From Gimesia benthica (lineage in GTDB: Bacteria > Planctomycetota > Planctomycetia > Planctomycetales > Planctomycetaceae): a stretch of DNA of 64,000 bases. Below, one piece after another: positions 8,995 to 19,014 of this stretch. The notes below the pieces were generated by a model. That model was not told where the DNA came from, searched no databases, and saw nothing but the letters and a program-made list of their open reading frames with translations. The translations under genes and the position numbers were made by a program. Numbering within the stretch: the first letter of the stretch is position 1; each line of letters opens with the position of its first letter. Where the stretch lies: assembly GCF_009720525.1 (NCBI RefSeq), contig NZ_CP043930.1, positions 5,840,001 to 5,904,000 on the forward strand, read 5' to 3'.

Positions 8995-9327
8995 ATGAAT
9001 CCTCAGTTATTTGCAGGCACGCTGGAGATGCTCATTCTGGAACTGGTTTCCGAGGGGCCCACGTATGGTTACGAAATTACGCAACAGGTGACGAATCGAT
9101 CGGCTCAGGAGTTTGAGCTGAAAGAGGGGAGCCTGTATCCAGCGTTGCACAAGTTGCAGCGGAAGAAGCTGCTGAAATCATTCTGGCGTGAAGTCGATGG
9201 TCGTCGGCGCAAGTATTACGAGCTGACGACGCAGGGGCAGAAGGTTCTGAACGAGAAGCGTCAGGAGTGGAAACAGTTCTCATCCGCCGTAGACCGGATT
9301 CTGGGAGCAGAAAGTGGCCTGGCCTGA
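8995..9327 (+). CDS. PadR family transcriptional regulator
   Basis: 110 residues forming the compact PadR winged helix: LEMLILELVSEGPTYGYEI, then the wing with EGSLYPALHKLQRKKLL and the strand segment GRRRKYYELTTQG. ATG 8995 is preferred, preceded by GGGAGAAAG; an in-frame ATG at 8980 lies inside the proposed operator. The C-terminal helix is short, as in the PadR-s1 group. It overlaps the next gene by 14 bases, so both are probably translated together. PadR genes paired with membrane proteins carrying a HAAS-like N-terminal domain are common, and the regulator usually controls that partner. Confidence 0.93.
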   Translation: MNPQLFAGTLEMLILELVSEGPTYGYEITQQVTNRSAQEFELKEGSLYPALHKLQRKKLLKSFWREVDGRRRKYYELTTQGQKVLNEKRQEWKQFSSAVDRILGAESGLA

Positions 9328-10729
9328 GCTTAGTATCGAAGACTTTCCGCCGCGACGCGATGATGAACCGTCGTCGCTCCGGCAGGATATTATCGACGAA
9401 CTCAGCGACCATTTTGCGTGTGCTCTGAATCGGGAGCTGTTGAAAAATCCGAATGAAAAGATCGCCAGACAGCGTGTGTTGAATCAGTTTGGCGATCCAA
9501 TCAAAATTGCCCGCCAGCTCTGGCTGGAAGCGATGAAGGAGAGAATTATGTCACAACGAATTCTGACGGGAGTTTCAGTGGTGATGGCCGCCTGCGGCTT
9601 CATCGTCGTCGGACTGGTCTGGTCCATGATGAAGGAGAGCCAGGCTTTCAATTCCCGGATGATCGCCCAGATGGAAGAATTTGCAGATCGACCTGTTCCC
9701 GAAGTTCGGACTGATTCTGCTACCGGTGAAATGAACCAGGTTTCTTTCCAGCTGTTTCAAGGGAAAGCAGGGGGAACACCAGCGGTCGGCTTTGAGGGGA
9801 AGTTAACTAAAATCGGGGATAACACGGATTCTTTCACACTCACTGAAAAGAGTAATGCTGAGGGAAAACTGGATTTTGGAAAGCTGCCCTGGGGAGGATA
9901 TTCGTTAAACGTCACCGCACCCTGGGGAGAAGCTTATCACAAGTCTTTGACGGTATTGCCGGGTCGGAATTATTCCCAGAGCATCGTCTGTCCTGATATG
10001 GCTCCTGTGGAAGTCCCGGTCCGGTTTGAGGTGCAATGGCCTGAAGAGTTGAAGTCAGATGACTGGCTGTTGCTGTGTGACTTTCGTCCGCGATCAATTG
10101 ACAGAGGCGCATCTGCATTGTCCCGTAATATTGGAACCGAGCTTTGGACCAGACCGTACCCCAATCCGTTGGACGGAACATGGGATTATCCGATGGTCTG
10201 TCTGATCAATCATGAGAACCAGGTCTTCCGTTGTCCGTTGGATCAAAATCGGATGTTCAAAAAGATCGATTATGGGGAGTTAGAAGCCAGACAAACGATT
10301 AACATGATTGAAGGAGATCAGTATTTTCTGCCGGTGATGTATCTGCTCAGGAAAAAGGAGTTGGCACATCTACCCGACTTAGAGAGCGATATCCCGTTTT
10401 CTATACTTAACAGTAAAAGAACGCAATTGTCTCTTTTTAATCCTGCGAGAATCAATCTCTCTAACAGTAACTTTGGCGGTCCAGCGAATTACAAGCCGAC
10501 AAGACTCATTGTTCCTTTTGGAATGTCAGCTTCAGTGACTGGACTTGTAGAAGATGGTGCAGCTACAGGTTACGCCAGAGGAATTCAATTACCAGAGCTG
10601 CTTAAATTTACTGCAGCCCCAGACCGGAAAAATGTCTGGAAAATAGATCTGCCGAAACTGAATCAACTGGTAGTTCCAGAGGGCGTCGAAACGGTTAACG
10701 AAAATGGTTCAGGCAGGGGCTTCTTCTAA
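9314..10729 (+). CDS. Membrane protein with HAAS-like N-terminal domain, copy A
   Basis: 471 residues starting at GTG 9314, inside the PadR gene. Residues 1-75 are a soluble helical domain containing SSLRQDIIDELSDHF and RVLNQFGDPIKIARQLW, resembling the HAAS/permease-prefix domain found next to PadR. One membrane helix follows (about 83-105), then a short helical linker and a large outer region. That region includes a carboxypeptidase-regulatory-like beta-sandwich (about 135-235: GFEGKLTKIGDNTDSFTL, LPWGGYSLNVTAPWGE) and an unrecognised C-terminal domain. It is paralogous to the next gene: the N-terminal part is almost identical and the C-terminal part strongly diverged. An internal AAGGAG site precedes ATG 9548. 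The function is unknown; signalling across the membrane linked to PadR is an inference. Confidence 0.7.
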   Translation: MAWPELSIEDFPPRRDDEPSSLRQDIIDELSDHFACALNRELLKNPNEKIARQRVLNQFGDPIKIARQLWLEAMKERIMSQRILTGVSVVMAACGFIVVGLVWSMMKESQAFNSRMIAQMEEFADRPVPEVRTDSATGEMNQVSFQLFQGKAGGTPAVGFEGKLTKIGDNTDSFTLTEKSNAEGKLDFGKLPWGGYSLNVTAPWGEAYHKSLTVLPGRNYSQSIVCPDMAPVEVPVRFEVQWPEELKSDDWLLLCDFRPRSIDRGASALSRNIGTELWTRPYPNPLDGTWDYPMVCLINHENQVFRCPLDQNRMFKKIDYGELEARQTINMIEGDQYFLPVMYLLRKKELAHLPDLESDIPFSILNSKRTQLSLFNPARINLSNSNFGGPANYKPTRLIVPFGMSASVTGLVEDGAATGYARGIQLPELLKFTAAPDRKNVWKIDLPKLNQLVVPEGVETVNENGSGRGFF

Positions 10730-10770
10730 GCTGGTTGTCACTGTTGCCAATAACATCAGAGGGGAACCAC

Positions 10771-12216
10771 ATGACCTGGCCTGAGCTCAGCATTGACGAT
10801 TTTCCGCCGCGACGGGATGACGAACCGTCGTCGCTCCGGCAGGATATTATCGACGAACTCAGCGACCATTTTGCATGTGCTTTAAATCGGGAGCTGTTGA
10901 AAAATCCGAATGAAAAGATCGCCAGACAGCGTGTGTTAAATCAGTTCGGCGATCCAATCAAAATTGCCCGCCAGCTCTGGCTGGAAGCGATGAAGGAGAG
11001 AATCATGTCACAACGTATTCTTGTCGGCGTTTCCGCGGTGATGGCGGTCTGCTGTATTGCCGTGGTGGGGATTGCCTGGTCGATGATGAAACAGAATGAA
11101 AACCTGAATCTGAAAATGCTGGAGCAGTTGACGGCGTTGGCGAATCGACCGCAGCCTGATACAGGGGCGGAAGTCGATCAGCATATTCTGAAACAATTGG
11201 AAAAGTTAAACGAGAGGCAGACCGGTCAGGCGGGGGCAATATCGGATCTATTGAGCCCTATTACATTCGAACTTGTGCAGGAGGGAGCAGGTGGAACGCC
11301 GGCAAGAGGGTTTACAGGAACATTGCTGAAACGCGGTAGTCAGACCGACACGTTCAAGGTTGAGGCAGTCAGTGATGAAACGGGAACACTCAATTTTAAA
11401 CGGCTGCCCTGGGGGCAATATCAGTTATCATTAACGGCTCCCTGGGGAGAGACACTCAAATCAAGAATGATCTCCACGATCCCTGGACGTCCGTATCAGG
11501 ATACGATTGTCTGCCCCGCTCACTCGCCGCCTGAAGTTTCTGTCTCATTTGCAGTAGAAAGACCCAGGCAGAGTGAACAGCAGTCGGACTACCTGCTATG
11601 CGATTTCCGAAACCGGAATTTTTCCGGGGAGCAGGATACATTCAGTCTGGTCACCCCACGAGACGTCAACGGTTCCAACTGGTATTTCTCTCATGACCTG
11701 GCCGATCACCCTGCGCAGGGCGTCTACCTGATTGATTTAAATACGAATCAGGTTATGAATTGCCCACTGGATGAGCAGGGGCTGTTTGTCGATCTGAATC
11801 AGGAACAACTGAAAGCGAATGACTCGGTCAAAATGGCTGAGGGGATATACGGGGATCCTGCCTGTTATCTGTTACAGAAAGAGGACCTGACGAAACTGTC
11901 TGAGCTCAATCTGCTGGACAACTTTGGTGTCGTCTATTTCGATTTCAATAATTCCAACGATATGAGAATTCTGGTCGCCCGCAATGCAGGTTCAAGGATG
12001 CTGATCCGCCCCTTCGGGACGCTGAAAATGGAACCGCAGACAAGAAAGTCGATAGAACAGAGACACGGTATCGTGAAGAACAGCCTGAAAGGAGTCAAGT
12101 TCCCGGATGCGATTCGCTTTGCGGCGTCAGAAGCACAGGCGAACCTGTGGGAAATCACGATCCCCAACCTGTTCCCGATTACTCGGGAATCCGGTTCATT
12201 GAGTAGTGTCCGGTGA
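10771..12216 (+). CDS. Membrane protein with HAAS-like N-terminal domain, copy B
   Basis: 481 residues from ATG 10771, preceded by AGAGGGGAACC; a longer frame from 10735 is unlikely because copy A aligns from this Met. Order: HAAS-like domain (1-75), one membrane helix (about 83-105), a linker of about 60 residues predicted helical (KQLEKLNERQTGQAG), a beta-sandwich (TLNFKRLPWGQYQLSLTAP) and an unrecognised C-terminal region. DNA identity with copy A is very high over about the first 250 bases and then falls sharply. It lies 41 bases after copy A, probably in the same transcript from the PadR promoter. Its 3' end overlaps the convergent multiheme gene by 38 bases. Confidence 0.7.
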   Translation: MTWPELSIDDFPPRRDDEPSSLRQDIIDELSDHFACALNRELLKNPNEKIARQRVLNQFGDPIKIARQLWLEAMKERIMSQRILVGVSAVMAVCCIAVVGIAWSMMKQNENLNLKMLEQLTALANRPQPDTGAEVDQHILKQLEKLNERQTGQAGAISDLLSPITFELVQEGAGGTPARGFTGTLLKRGSQTDTFKVEAVSDETGTLNFKRLPWGQYQLSLTAPWGETLKSRMISTIPGRPYQDTIVCPAHSPPEVSVSFAVERPRQSEQQSDYLLCDFRNRNFSGEQDTFSLVTPRDVNGSNWYFSHDLADHPAQGVYLIDLNTNQVMNCPLDEQGLFVDLNQEQLKANDSVKMAEGIYGDPACYLLQKEDLTKLSELNLLDNFGVVYFDFNNSNDMRILVARNAGSRMLIRPFGTLKMEPQTRKSIEQRHGIVKNSLKGVKFPDAIRFAASEAQANLWEITIPNLFPITRESGSLSSVR

Positions 12217-15200
12217 CTGGGAAGAGTTTTTCGTCTCCGGTGCCGATCTGCTGGCAGTTGACTTCGTAGACGAATTTTTCCTTGAGTTCGTTGACCTTGA
12301 GGCGGACCGTTTTGTGATCGTCGGAGAGGGTGACTCCTTCGACTTCCACTTTGTACCGGCCGCTGTCGGGGCTGGCGTAGCTGCCGCTCCAGACGCGCGT
12401 GTAGCCGGCGATGGTGTAGGCCTCTTTATCGGCGGCTTTTTTCGCATCAACGGGGGAGAAGAATTCGAGTTCAAAGCCGTCGGCAGTCGCACGGAGTTCC
12501 TTGATGCCGTTCGGCAGATTGCCGTTCGGAGTTAGCTTGACGATCGAACCGGTGTTGCGTCCGCCCAGCCAGCCGCTGTCGTGGATGGAACCGACGTAGA
12601 TATCCCCCTGGGGGCTGACGGCGACCGACATCGGTCCGGTGAAGTTGAACTCATCAGGAGGGATATCGGCGCGGGTGAAGTAGTAGGTGGCTCCCTGAAC
12701 GGAGTCGCCGACTTTCTGTTGCGTAAAGCGGATCAGGAAGCGGTTGTTGTATTCGCAGCCCAGTCCATGGTCGAACAGGCTGGCGTAGGAGAACTGCTTC
12801 GGAATACAGGTCAGACCGTTCACACTGCGGGTCCAGGGGTGAGGAACCTGGATCGCGGCACGGGTTTCTTCGAGGTTTTCCTTGTTCCGCAGGTCGGACT
12901 GGCTGGGAACGCCGTACGCTTTGCCGGGGATCAGGAAGTTGATTTCGTTGAAGGTATTCTGCACGCCCTGCTGGTCGGAGATAAAGATTTCATCTTTGGA
13001 GTTGATGGCGAGGCCCGTGGGGTAGCGGAAGGCGTGCCCCAGGACTTCGATGTTGCCGTTATAGGTGATCTTGAGGATCTTGCCCCGCCAGTGAATCTGA
13101 TCGTCGGGGCGTTTCATCTGGGCGTAATCGCTGCCCAGACCGATGTAGAGATTGCCTTTGCTGTCGCGAATACAGCCGGAGGCCCAGTCGTGGTAGTTGT
13201 CGTTGAAGCCCCAACCGGAGGCGACGATGGTCCGTTTGTCGGCGCGACCGTCTCCATCGGTATCGGAAAGCCGGAGGACTTCGGGTTTGTGTGAAACGAT
13301 AATGTCGCTGCCATCCGCGACGATGCCGAACGGAGCGGAGAGGCCTTCTTCGAAGAGGGTCATCTCATCTTCCACGCCGTCGCCGTTGGTGTCTTTCGCG
13401 AGATAGACGTCCCCTTTGAGAGAGGTGAAGATCAGCGTTCCATCGTTGCGCCAGGCCATCGCGGTTGGCATGATGCCCCGATCGAGGGGGAGTCGCACGC
13501 CGTCGAAGCCGGGAGCGCTGGTAACTTTTTCCAGCGTCTGGTTGGGTTCGGGTTTGATTTTGACGTCGAGGCCGTCGACTTTGAGTTCGCAGAGGTAGTT
13601 GAGTGTCAGCGCAACGCGGTCCTGTTTTCCGCCGGTCGCTTTGATATATTCGTGCGAATAATTATCGGAGATGTGCAGCCACTTCTCATCGGGGCGGGTG
13701 AGATCGCTGATGGTCGGGCTGCCGATACTTTTCGAGAAGCGGGGACGACCGACGTAAAGATCATAACCGGTGGGCAGGTTCGTGGCTTTAATGTCCCGTT
13801 GCCAGCCGGATCCCTTGTCCTGTCCGCGGAGCGGCTCGAAGGTTTCGGTGACGGCGACCGTCTGGATCTGGTCACCGATTTTGAAATTGAGTTCGTAGTT
13901 GAGCGTGATCCGGTTACCCTGCGAGTCATAGCTGCGGAGGGTGCCGGCACTGCCGTTTTCGAGATGCGGGTAGACGACCTGCAGCGGTTCCTTGCCGGCT
14001 TTGGCGAGGACGAATTCGAATCCGCGGTTATAGCCGGTGACAATCGGTGTGCCTGCCATGTCCCAGTACCAGCTTTTGCCTTCGGTGCGCTGGCGGGCCA
14101 GATCGCCGAGCGTCCATTGGACAAGCGAGAACTGATCGAGGTCGAACAGCATGTTATGGCCGTTGTCAAAGCCGACTGCAAAGGCGCGGGGCACGTATCC
14201 GCCGCCGGTCTCTTTGGGATTGGTGAAGACATCGCGGACGATCCGTGCGGGCTCGCCGGCAGCGACGGTAAAGAACTGTTCCACGACGGAGGGGTTCGTG
14301 GGCACTTTGAATTGAGGATCATTCAAGCCAAGCCAGATGGCGTCCAGCTGACGGTTGATGTCACCGCCCAGGACTTTGGGGACGCTCTTCTTGAGGGCGG
14401 GCATTTCCATGCCGGGGACGATACGCAGCGGGTTGTGGACCCAGCGGAGGAAGTATTCTTTCCGCATGCGTTTGCCCAGCATGAGCAGGTTCGAACCGCG
14501 GGTTCCCAGGGCCACGTTGCGGGGTTTGTAGTCGCCCAGTTCGTGACAGGAGATACAGCTGAAGCCTTTGGCGCCGGTGATGGTCTGACCGGCGATCAGG
14601 AGTTGTGCACGGTCCTTTTCTAACGATTCGACCATGAATCCGGGCTGCCGGGGGCCATCGTCGGGAACACGGTCGTGCGAGACCAGGTAGCCGAGCAGGG
14701 CCTGTTTGTCGGCCTCGGTATGTTCGAAACGGGGCATGCGAACGCGGAGCCAGGGCATGCGGAGCGTCTTCTGTTGACCGCTGACCGCTTCGGCCAGGGC
14801 TTCATGTTTGAGTTTATCGCCGACTGCAGTCAGGGCGGGGGGAATCATGGCTTCGCTCTGTCCGGCCAGGGCAGGATCGAACTTGGCCATCTGACCGGCG
14901 ATCTGGGTGATGCCTTCGTGCCGGTCCCGTTCGTGACAATAGATGCAGTTCCGCTGTTCGAGAACGTAGCGACCGCGATCGAATTCATTCTCCGGCGAGG
15001 GAGAATTATAGCTGGCGGCGAGATAGGCTTTGACGGCGTCACGATCGATGGTGCGGTAAGCGGGGCGTCCCTGTTTGAGATCGGGTGTTTCGGCCAGGCA
15101 GCTGTTGTTCCAGTTGGTGACCGGTTTGGTGAGATCGGAAATCTGCAGGTTCGGTTTTTCGATGCCGGGGATCGTGTGGCAGGCGGCGCAGCGGGCCTGG

Positions 15201-16407
15201 GCGATCAGTTTCTGACCCGCGGCGATGCTTTGTTTATCGCTGGTCGGTTTTTGGCCCGTGGACAGCTTGGCCTGTTTGAGGGCCGCGAGGGCGTATGCGA
15301 GCTGTCGGCGTTCGTCGGTACTGAGTTTGACGACCGGCATGCGATGATCTTTGTTGAGCTTCGCGGGATCGGAGAGCCAGTTGAAGAGCCAGGTTTCGTT
15401 ACGTTTATCGCCGATGCTGCTCAAGTCGCCGCCACTGAAGGGCTGCTGATTGCCTTTGCCGTCAATGGTGTGGCAGGCCAGACAGCCGACTGAATGCATC
15501 AGGATTTCGCCGGCCCGCTGTTCTTCATCGCGGGTGGGCGCTTTCTTTGTTTTTTATCTTTCTTCGGAGCCGGAATCTTTTTCAGCGACGCGTTTTTCGC
15601 ATTCGCATAAAGATAGGCGGCGATGGATTCGGCTTCTTGCTGGTTGAAGCCGAAGAAAGGCATTTTGGCATGGGCAGCGATGGCATCGTCGTTTTGAATT
15701 TTGCGGACGAGCCATTCGGGATTGAGGGCGGTGGTGACGTGCGTCAGATCGGGGGCAGCGGGGCTGGTGGCCTGACCTGAGCGCTGGTGACAGCGGTTGC
15801 AGCGATGCGCGTCGAAGTGCGTGCGTCCCCGCCAGATCTGTGCGACCTCGGGGCTGCCTGCTTCCCGGTAAAGAATGTTGGACTGAATCGGTTCGAGACC
15901 AAACAGGTTCGAAGACCAGAACAGTTGCAGGCGGGCCTCGGGAGCCGTTTTTTTATAGGAGACCTGCAGTTCGAATTCGCCGAAGTTCTGCTCGTATTTG
16001 GGACCGACAATCCAGCCGGGTGTTTCGCGTTTGCCTTCCAGGACGGTCTTTCCGTCGATTTCAACTTTGACTTCGCCGACGAGGTACGCGGAGAGCTGAT
16101 ATTCGCCGGGTTGCTTGACCAGGATCAGACTGGTCCAGTCAGCAGTGAAGTTTCCATCTGGCAGTTGTGGCAGCGGCGCCTGTTTGCCCCAGTCGAAGGC
16201 GATATCCGCATCGATCCGTTGAATCTCTTTTCCGCCGGCTTTGTAGGTGGCCAGCAACCCGGGCGGGTAGTCGTCTTCTTCGGGATCAATTTCTTCTGCG
16301 ACCAGACGTGTCTGACTGAGCGAGCAGAAAAAGATGAGGGATAGAAATGCCAACAGGGGCAGAATGCCCCTGATCCAGGATGAAGGGATGCGCTGGCTGA
16401 GCTTCAT
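12179..16407 (-). pseudogene. Giant exported multiheme c-type cytochrome/beta-propeller protein, split by a one-base frameshift
   Basis: Two frames, 16407-15499 and the frame ending at 12179, form one gene broken at an A6 run (15550-15555 on the plus strand). One extra A joins them into about 1,409 residues: the downstream frame continues upstream of its first Met as coding-like KAPTRDEEQRAGEIL right up to the run. Order: signal peptide with hydrophobic core LLAFLSLIFFCSLS, a PA14-like beta domain (about 50-190), CNRCH (about 204), a Lys/Pro-rich linker at the break, CLACH (308), CAACH (410), CIYCH (487), CISCH (619), a middle domain, then a propeller related to glucose/sorbosone dehydrogenases (PTAMAWRNDGTLIFTS) and a beta-rich tail. 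Five heme motifs suggest periplasmic electron transfer coupled to sugar oxidation, as proposed for PVC-type heme-binding proteins. Sequencing error is the likeliest cause of the split. Confidence 0.8.
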
Positions 16408-16489
16408 GTTTTCAGATAATTCAATGGGGCAGAGGGTTTGTTAAGAACCCGAATTAAGTCGCGGGTGAAATAAAAAAATCAGCCATTCG

Positions 16490-17083
16490 TTATTGTTCGA
16501 ATGGCTTTTCATCTTTGGCGCTGGCACCGAATGAGGTACGGAGTGCGTCTGCAGCTTCCGCGACAGTTTTGTCGGGACCAGTCAGCTTGAGGAAGTAGTA
16601 CGCTTTCCCTTCAACGGCGAGGATGACACCCAGCATGCGGGAGTTGGGAACAGCTTCGGTTTTACGTAGAATTGGCGGACCGATGGATTTGTTGTAGGTT
16701 CCCGAGATATCAACGAAGACATACTTGCCTTGTTCTGATTCACCCTGAGTGACTTTCGCTTTGCGACCATCGCTGTTGAACTGACCAATCCAGCGGGAGA
16801 CGTTGGCTGCGATACCACCGCCGGTTCCACCGAAGGATGAGATCACCAGCTCAGCAGGTTCTTTGTCCCCTTTGACGGCGGGGATTTCGAACTGAGCCAG
16901 ACGGAGTCGGTTGGATGGTGGTGCATTTTTCCAGTCGGCGGGCACTTTGAGAGTGATGTCGTTGACTTTGACTTCGTTGGTTTTTTCGGAAGTCTCGGCT
17001 GCATCGGCTGTGCAGGCGTAGATCGCCAGACAAATTCCCAGGACGGAATATAACACTCTGCGGTAGGTGGTGGGTGAAATCAT
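16490..17083 (-). CDS. Exported protein of unknown function
   Basis: 197 residues with a signal peptide (core VLYSVLGICLAIYACTADAA). The mature part is a single small alpha/beta domain with NDITLKVPADWK, FGGTGGGIAANVSRWIGQF and a C-terminal TGPDKTVAEAADALRTSF segment. This layout, with a W-containing strand and a C-terminal helix that ends near FxASF, resembles exported PsbP/DUF1795-like proteins, but no family can be named with confidence. It is 82 bases upstream of the multiheme gene on the same strand, so the two may be cotranscribed. Confidence 0.75.
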   Translation of the reverse strand: MISPTTYRRVLYSVLGICLAIYACTADAAETSEKTNEVKVNDITLKVPADWKNAPPSNRLRLAQFEIPAVKGDKEPAELVISSFGGTGGGIAANVSRWIGQFNSDGRKAKVTQGESEQGKYVFVDISGTYNKSIGPPILRKTEAVPNSRMLGVILAVEGKAYYFLKLTGPDKTVAEAADALRTSFGASAKDEKPFEQ

Positions 17084-17457
17084 AAAATTCCTCAGATTGA
17101 ATTAAGGAGCTTGAGCTTACGACGTTGTTAATTGTCCCGCATTTCCCGCTGATTTTCAACTCGGCATCGCAAGAAATGGCGGCCGAGCCTGTTTTTTTGA
17201 AATCCTCAGCGATGTTGTGACACGATGTTGCTAAAAATCAACACGGTTGAGTGGTTGTGGCAACTTTGTGGAGGGGAATGCTTGAGGGGGGAGTGAACCG
17301 GCGGTAATGGAATACTATTCAGTATCTGGGGCTGATTTTGTATTCGACTTTTTTTATGTGTAGTACGCGTGAGCTGCGACCTCGTGTTCGCTGCGCTCGG
17401 CCCGAATTGCATTCGGGCCTACCCGGGATTGAAATATTGATATGCATTCGGGCGGGC
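17084..17457. other. Intergenic region with dispersed repeat
   Basis: No gene is seen. It contains repeat copy 2 (17371-17427) and, just after it, a second ATGCATTCGGGCGGG partial copy near 17441-17455, directly at the 3' end of the AAA+ gene. Confidence 0.5.
17371..17427. repeat. Dispersed hairpin repeat, copy 2
   Basis: GTTCGCTGCGCTCGG is followed by CCCGAAT-TGC-ATTCGGG and CCTACCCGG. It matches copy 1 over about 35 bases with few changes, in the same orientation. Confidence 0.7.
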
Positions 17458-18945
17458 TCAGTCTGCGGGGACGCAGCGGTTGTTGGCCCAGTGGCGGAGT
17501 TCGGCGATGCGTTCGCGCATGACGACGGCCAGGGGACGGGTTTTCTGAATTTCGGAGGCGATGTGGCGGTCTTCCAGTTCCGCGTTTTCGGAGAACGCGG
17601 CGAAGAGGCCCGACATCACTGCCTGTTCCAGTTCCGAGCCGGTAAAGTCGTCGGCCATTGCGGCCAGGGAGCGGAGGTCGTACTGGTCCGAGTCTCGCTT
17701 GCGGCGTTGTATGTGGATCTTGAGAATCTGTTCCCGGGAGGCCGCGTTAGGGAGATCGACGAAGAAGACTTCATCGAAGCGGCCTTTGCGCATCAGTTCG
17801 GGAGGCAGCGCCGAGATGTCGTTCGCGGTGGCGATGATGAAAATCGGATGGCGATGGTCCTGCATCCAGGCGAGCAGGGTGCCGAACATACGTTTGGACA
17901 GGCCGCCATCGGATGAGGAGGCCGATGCGGAAGCGAACGCTTTCTCAATCTCATCGATCCAGAGAATTACGGGGGCCATTGATTCGGCCTGCGAGAGTGC
18001 CTGCCGGAGCTGGCTTTCACTTTCGCCGATGAATTTCTGATAGAGCATGCCCGGATCGAGTCGGAGCAGGGGCATGTTCCAGTCGGAAGCGACCATTTTG
18101 GCGCAGAGACTTTTGCCGGAACCGGGGACGCCGAGCATAAGCACGCCGCGGGGAGGTTCGATGCCGAACTCCTGTGCCTGGCGGGTGAAGCCGCCGCGAC
18201 GCAGTTTGAGCCAGTCCTTGAGTTTGCTGAGACCGCCAACTTCTTCCGGTTTGACATCGACGGCGATTGCTTCCAGGCAGCCTGTGGAGCCGAGGAGTGT
18301 GCGTTTGGCTTCGATGACATGTGGCAGATCGTTGGCGTTGAGGTCGTTGTCCTGCAGGATGGCGGAACTGATGACCCGTTCGACTTCGCTGCAACTGAGC
18401 CCGCGGAGTGTGAGCACCAGTTGTTCCATTTCATGGCGGGTCAGGCGGGCCGTGATTTCGGAATCGCTCTCGCGCTTGATGCGGTTATAGGTCTGCTTGA
18501 TGACTGCGGAGAGTTCGTCGGCGTCGGGCCAGCCGATTTCGTAGCGGACGGTGAAGCGTTTAATTTCATCGGGGAGTGGGAAGGCATCGACGAGGATGAA
18601 TGTCGATTTTTTGTCGTGGCAGGTCTGCATCAGGTCGCGGAGCATGCGGTTGACGACGCTGTCACGACAGTAGGCGCCGAGGTCTTTGAAGAGGATGATG
18701 TCGGCATCGGTGTTCTGGTGGATGAAGCTCAGTGCCTGTTCCGGTTTCCCGCCGGGGACGAGTGCCGGCTTCAGTTTGCCATGATCCGATTTGCAGAGCC
18801 CGCTGGTGGCAGACCATTCGTAGAGTGTCATCTTCAGACCGCGGGCGACTTTCTGGACGACTTCCAGAGCCCGTTGTTCATCCAGCGTTTCGATGGAGAT
18901 GAAAGGATTTCCCGAACGGATTAGCAGTTCCAGCGTGTTCGACAT
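17458..18945 (-). CDS. Ycf46-like AAA+ ATPase
   Basis: 495 residues. The N-terminal half (1-230) reads like Ycf46 proteins: LIRSGNPFISIETLDEQRA followed by a degenerate P-loop-like domain. The C-terminal AAA+ module has Walker A GVPGSGKSLCAK (about 272), Walker B VILWIDEIEKAF (about 328), sensor-1 FIIATAND and the arginine-finger region LMRKGRFDEVF. ATG 18945 gives the start that fits the family; a longer frame lies upstream. It lies 69 bases after polX on the same strand, so they may share a transcript. Ycf46-like ATPases have poorly known functions (photosynthesis-related in cyanobacteria); no partner is evident here. Confidence 0.85.
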   Translation of the reverse strand: MSNTLELLIRSGNPFISIETLDEQRALEVVQKVARGLKMTLYEWSATSGLCKSDHGKLKPALVPGGKPEQALSFIHQNTDADIILFKDLGAYCRDSVVNRMLRDLMQTCHDKKSTFILVDAFPLPDEIKRFTVRYEIGWPDADELSAVIKQTYNRIKRESDSEITARLTRHEMEQLVLTLRGLSCSEVERVISSAILQDNDLNANDLPHVIEAKRTLLGSTGCLEAIAVDVKPEEVGGLSKLKDWLKLRRGGFTRQAQEFGIEPPRGVLMLGVPGSGKSLCAKMVASDWNMPLLRLDPGMLYQKFIGESESQLRQALSQAESMAPVILWIDEIEKAFASASASSSDGGLSKRMFGTLLAWMQDHRHPIFIIATANDISALPPELMRKGRFDEVFFVDLPNAASREQILKIHIQRRKRDSDQYDLRSLAAMADDFTGSELEQAVMSGLFAAFSENAELEDRHIASEIQKTRPLAVVMRERIAELRHWANNRCVPAD

Positions 18946-19014
18946 GTGATTGCTTCCTCTGCAGACTGATGACCTGGGCGTAGTAACGGTATCCCGGCAG
19001 CTTTGGATCAATGT

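Noticed and set aside
9077-9412. A minus-strand open frame antisense to PadR
   Set aside because: PadR is strongly supported on the plus strand with promoter and start site.
15550-15555. Programmed frameshifting at the A6 run of the multiheme gene
   Set aside because: The zero frame reads AAA AAA CAA, which does not give a canonical X XXY YYZ heptamer, and the window has three further one-base losses at sites that are not slippery.
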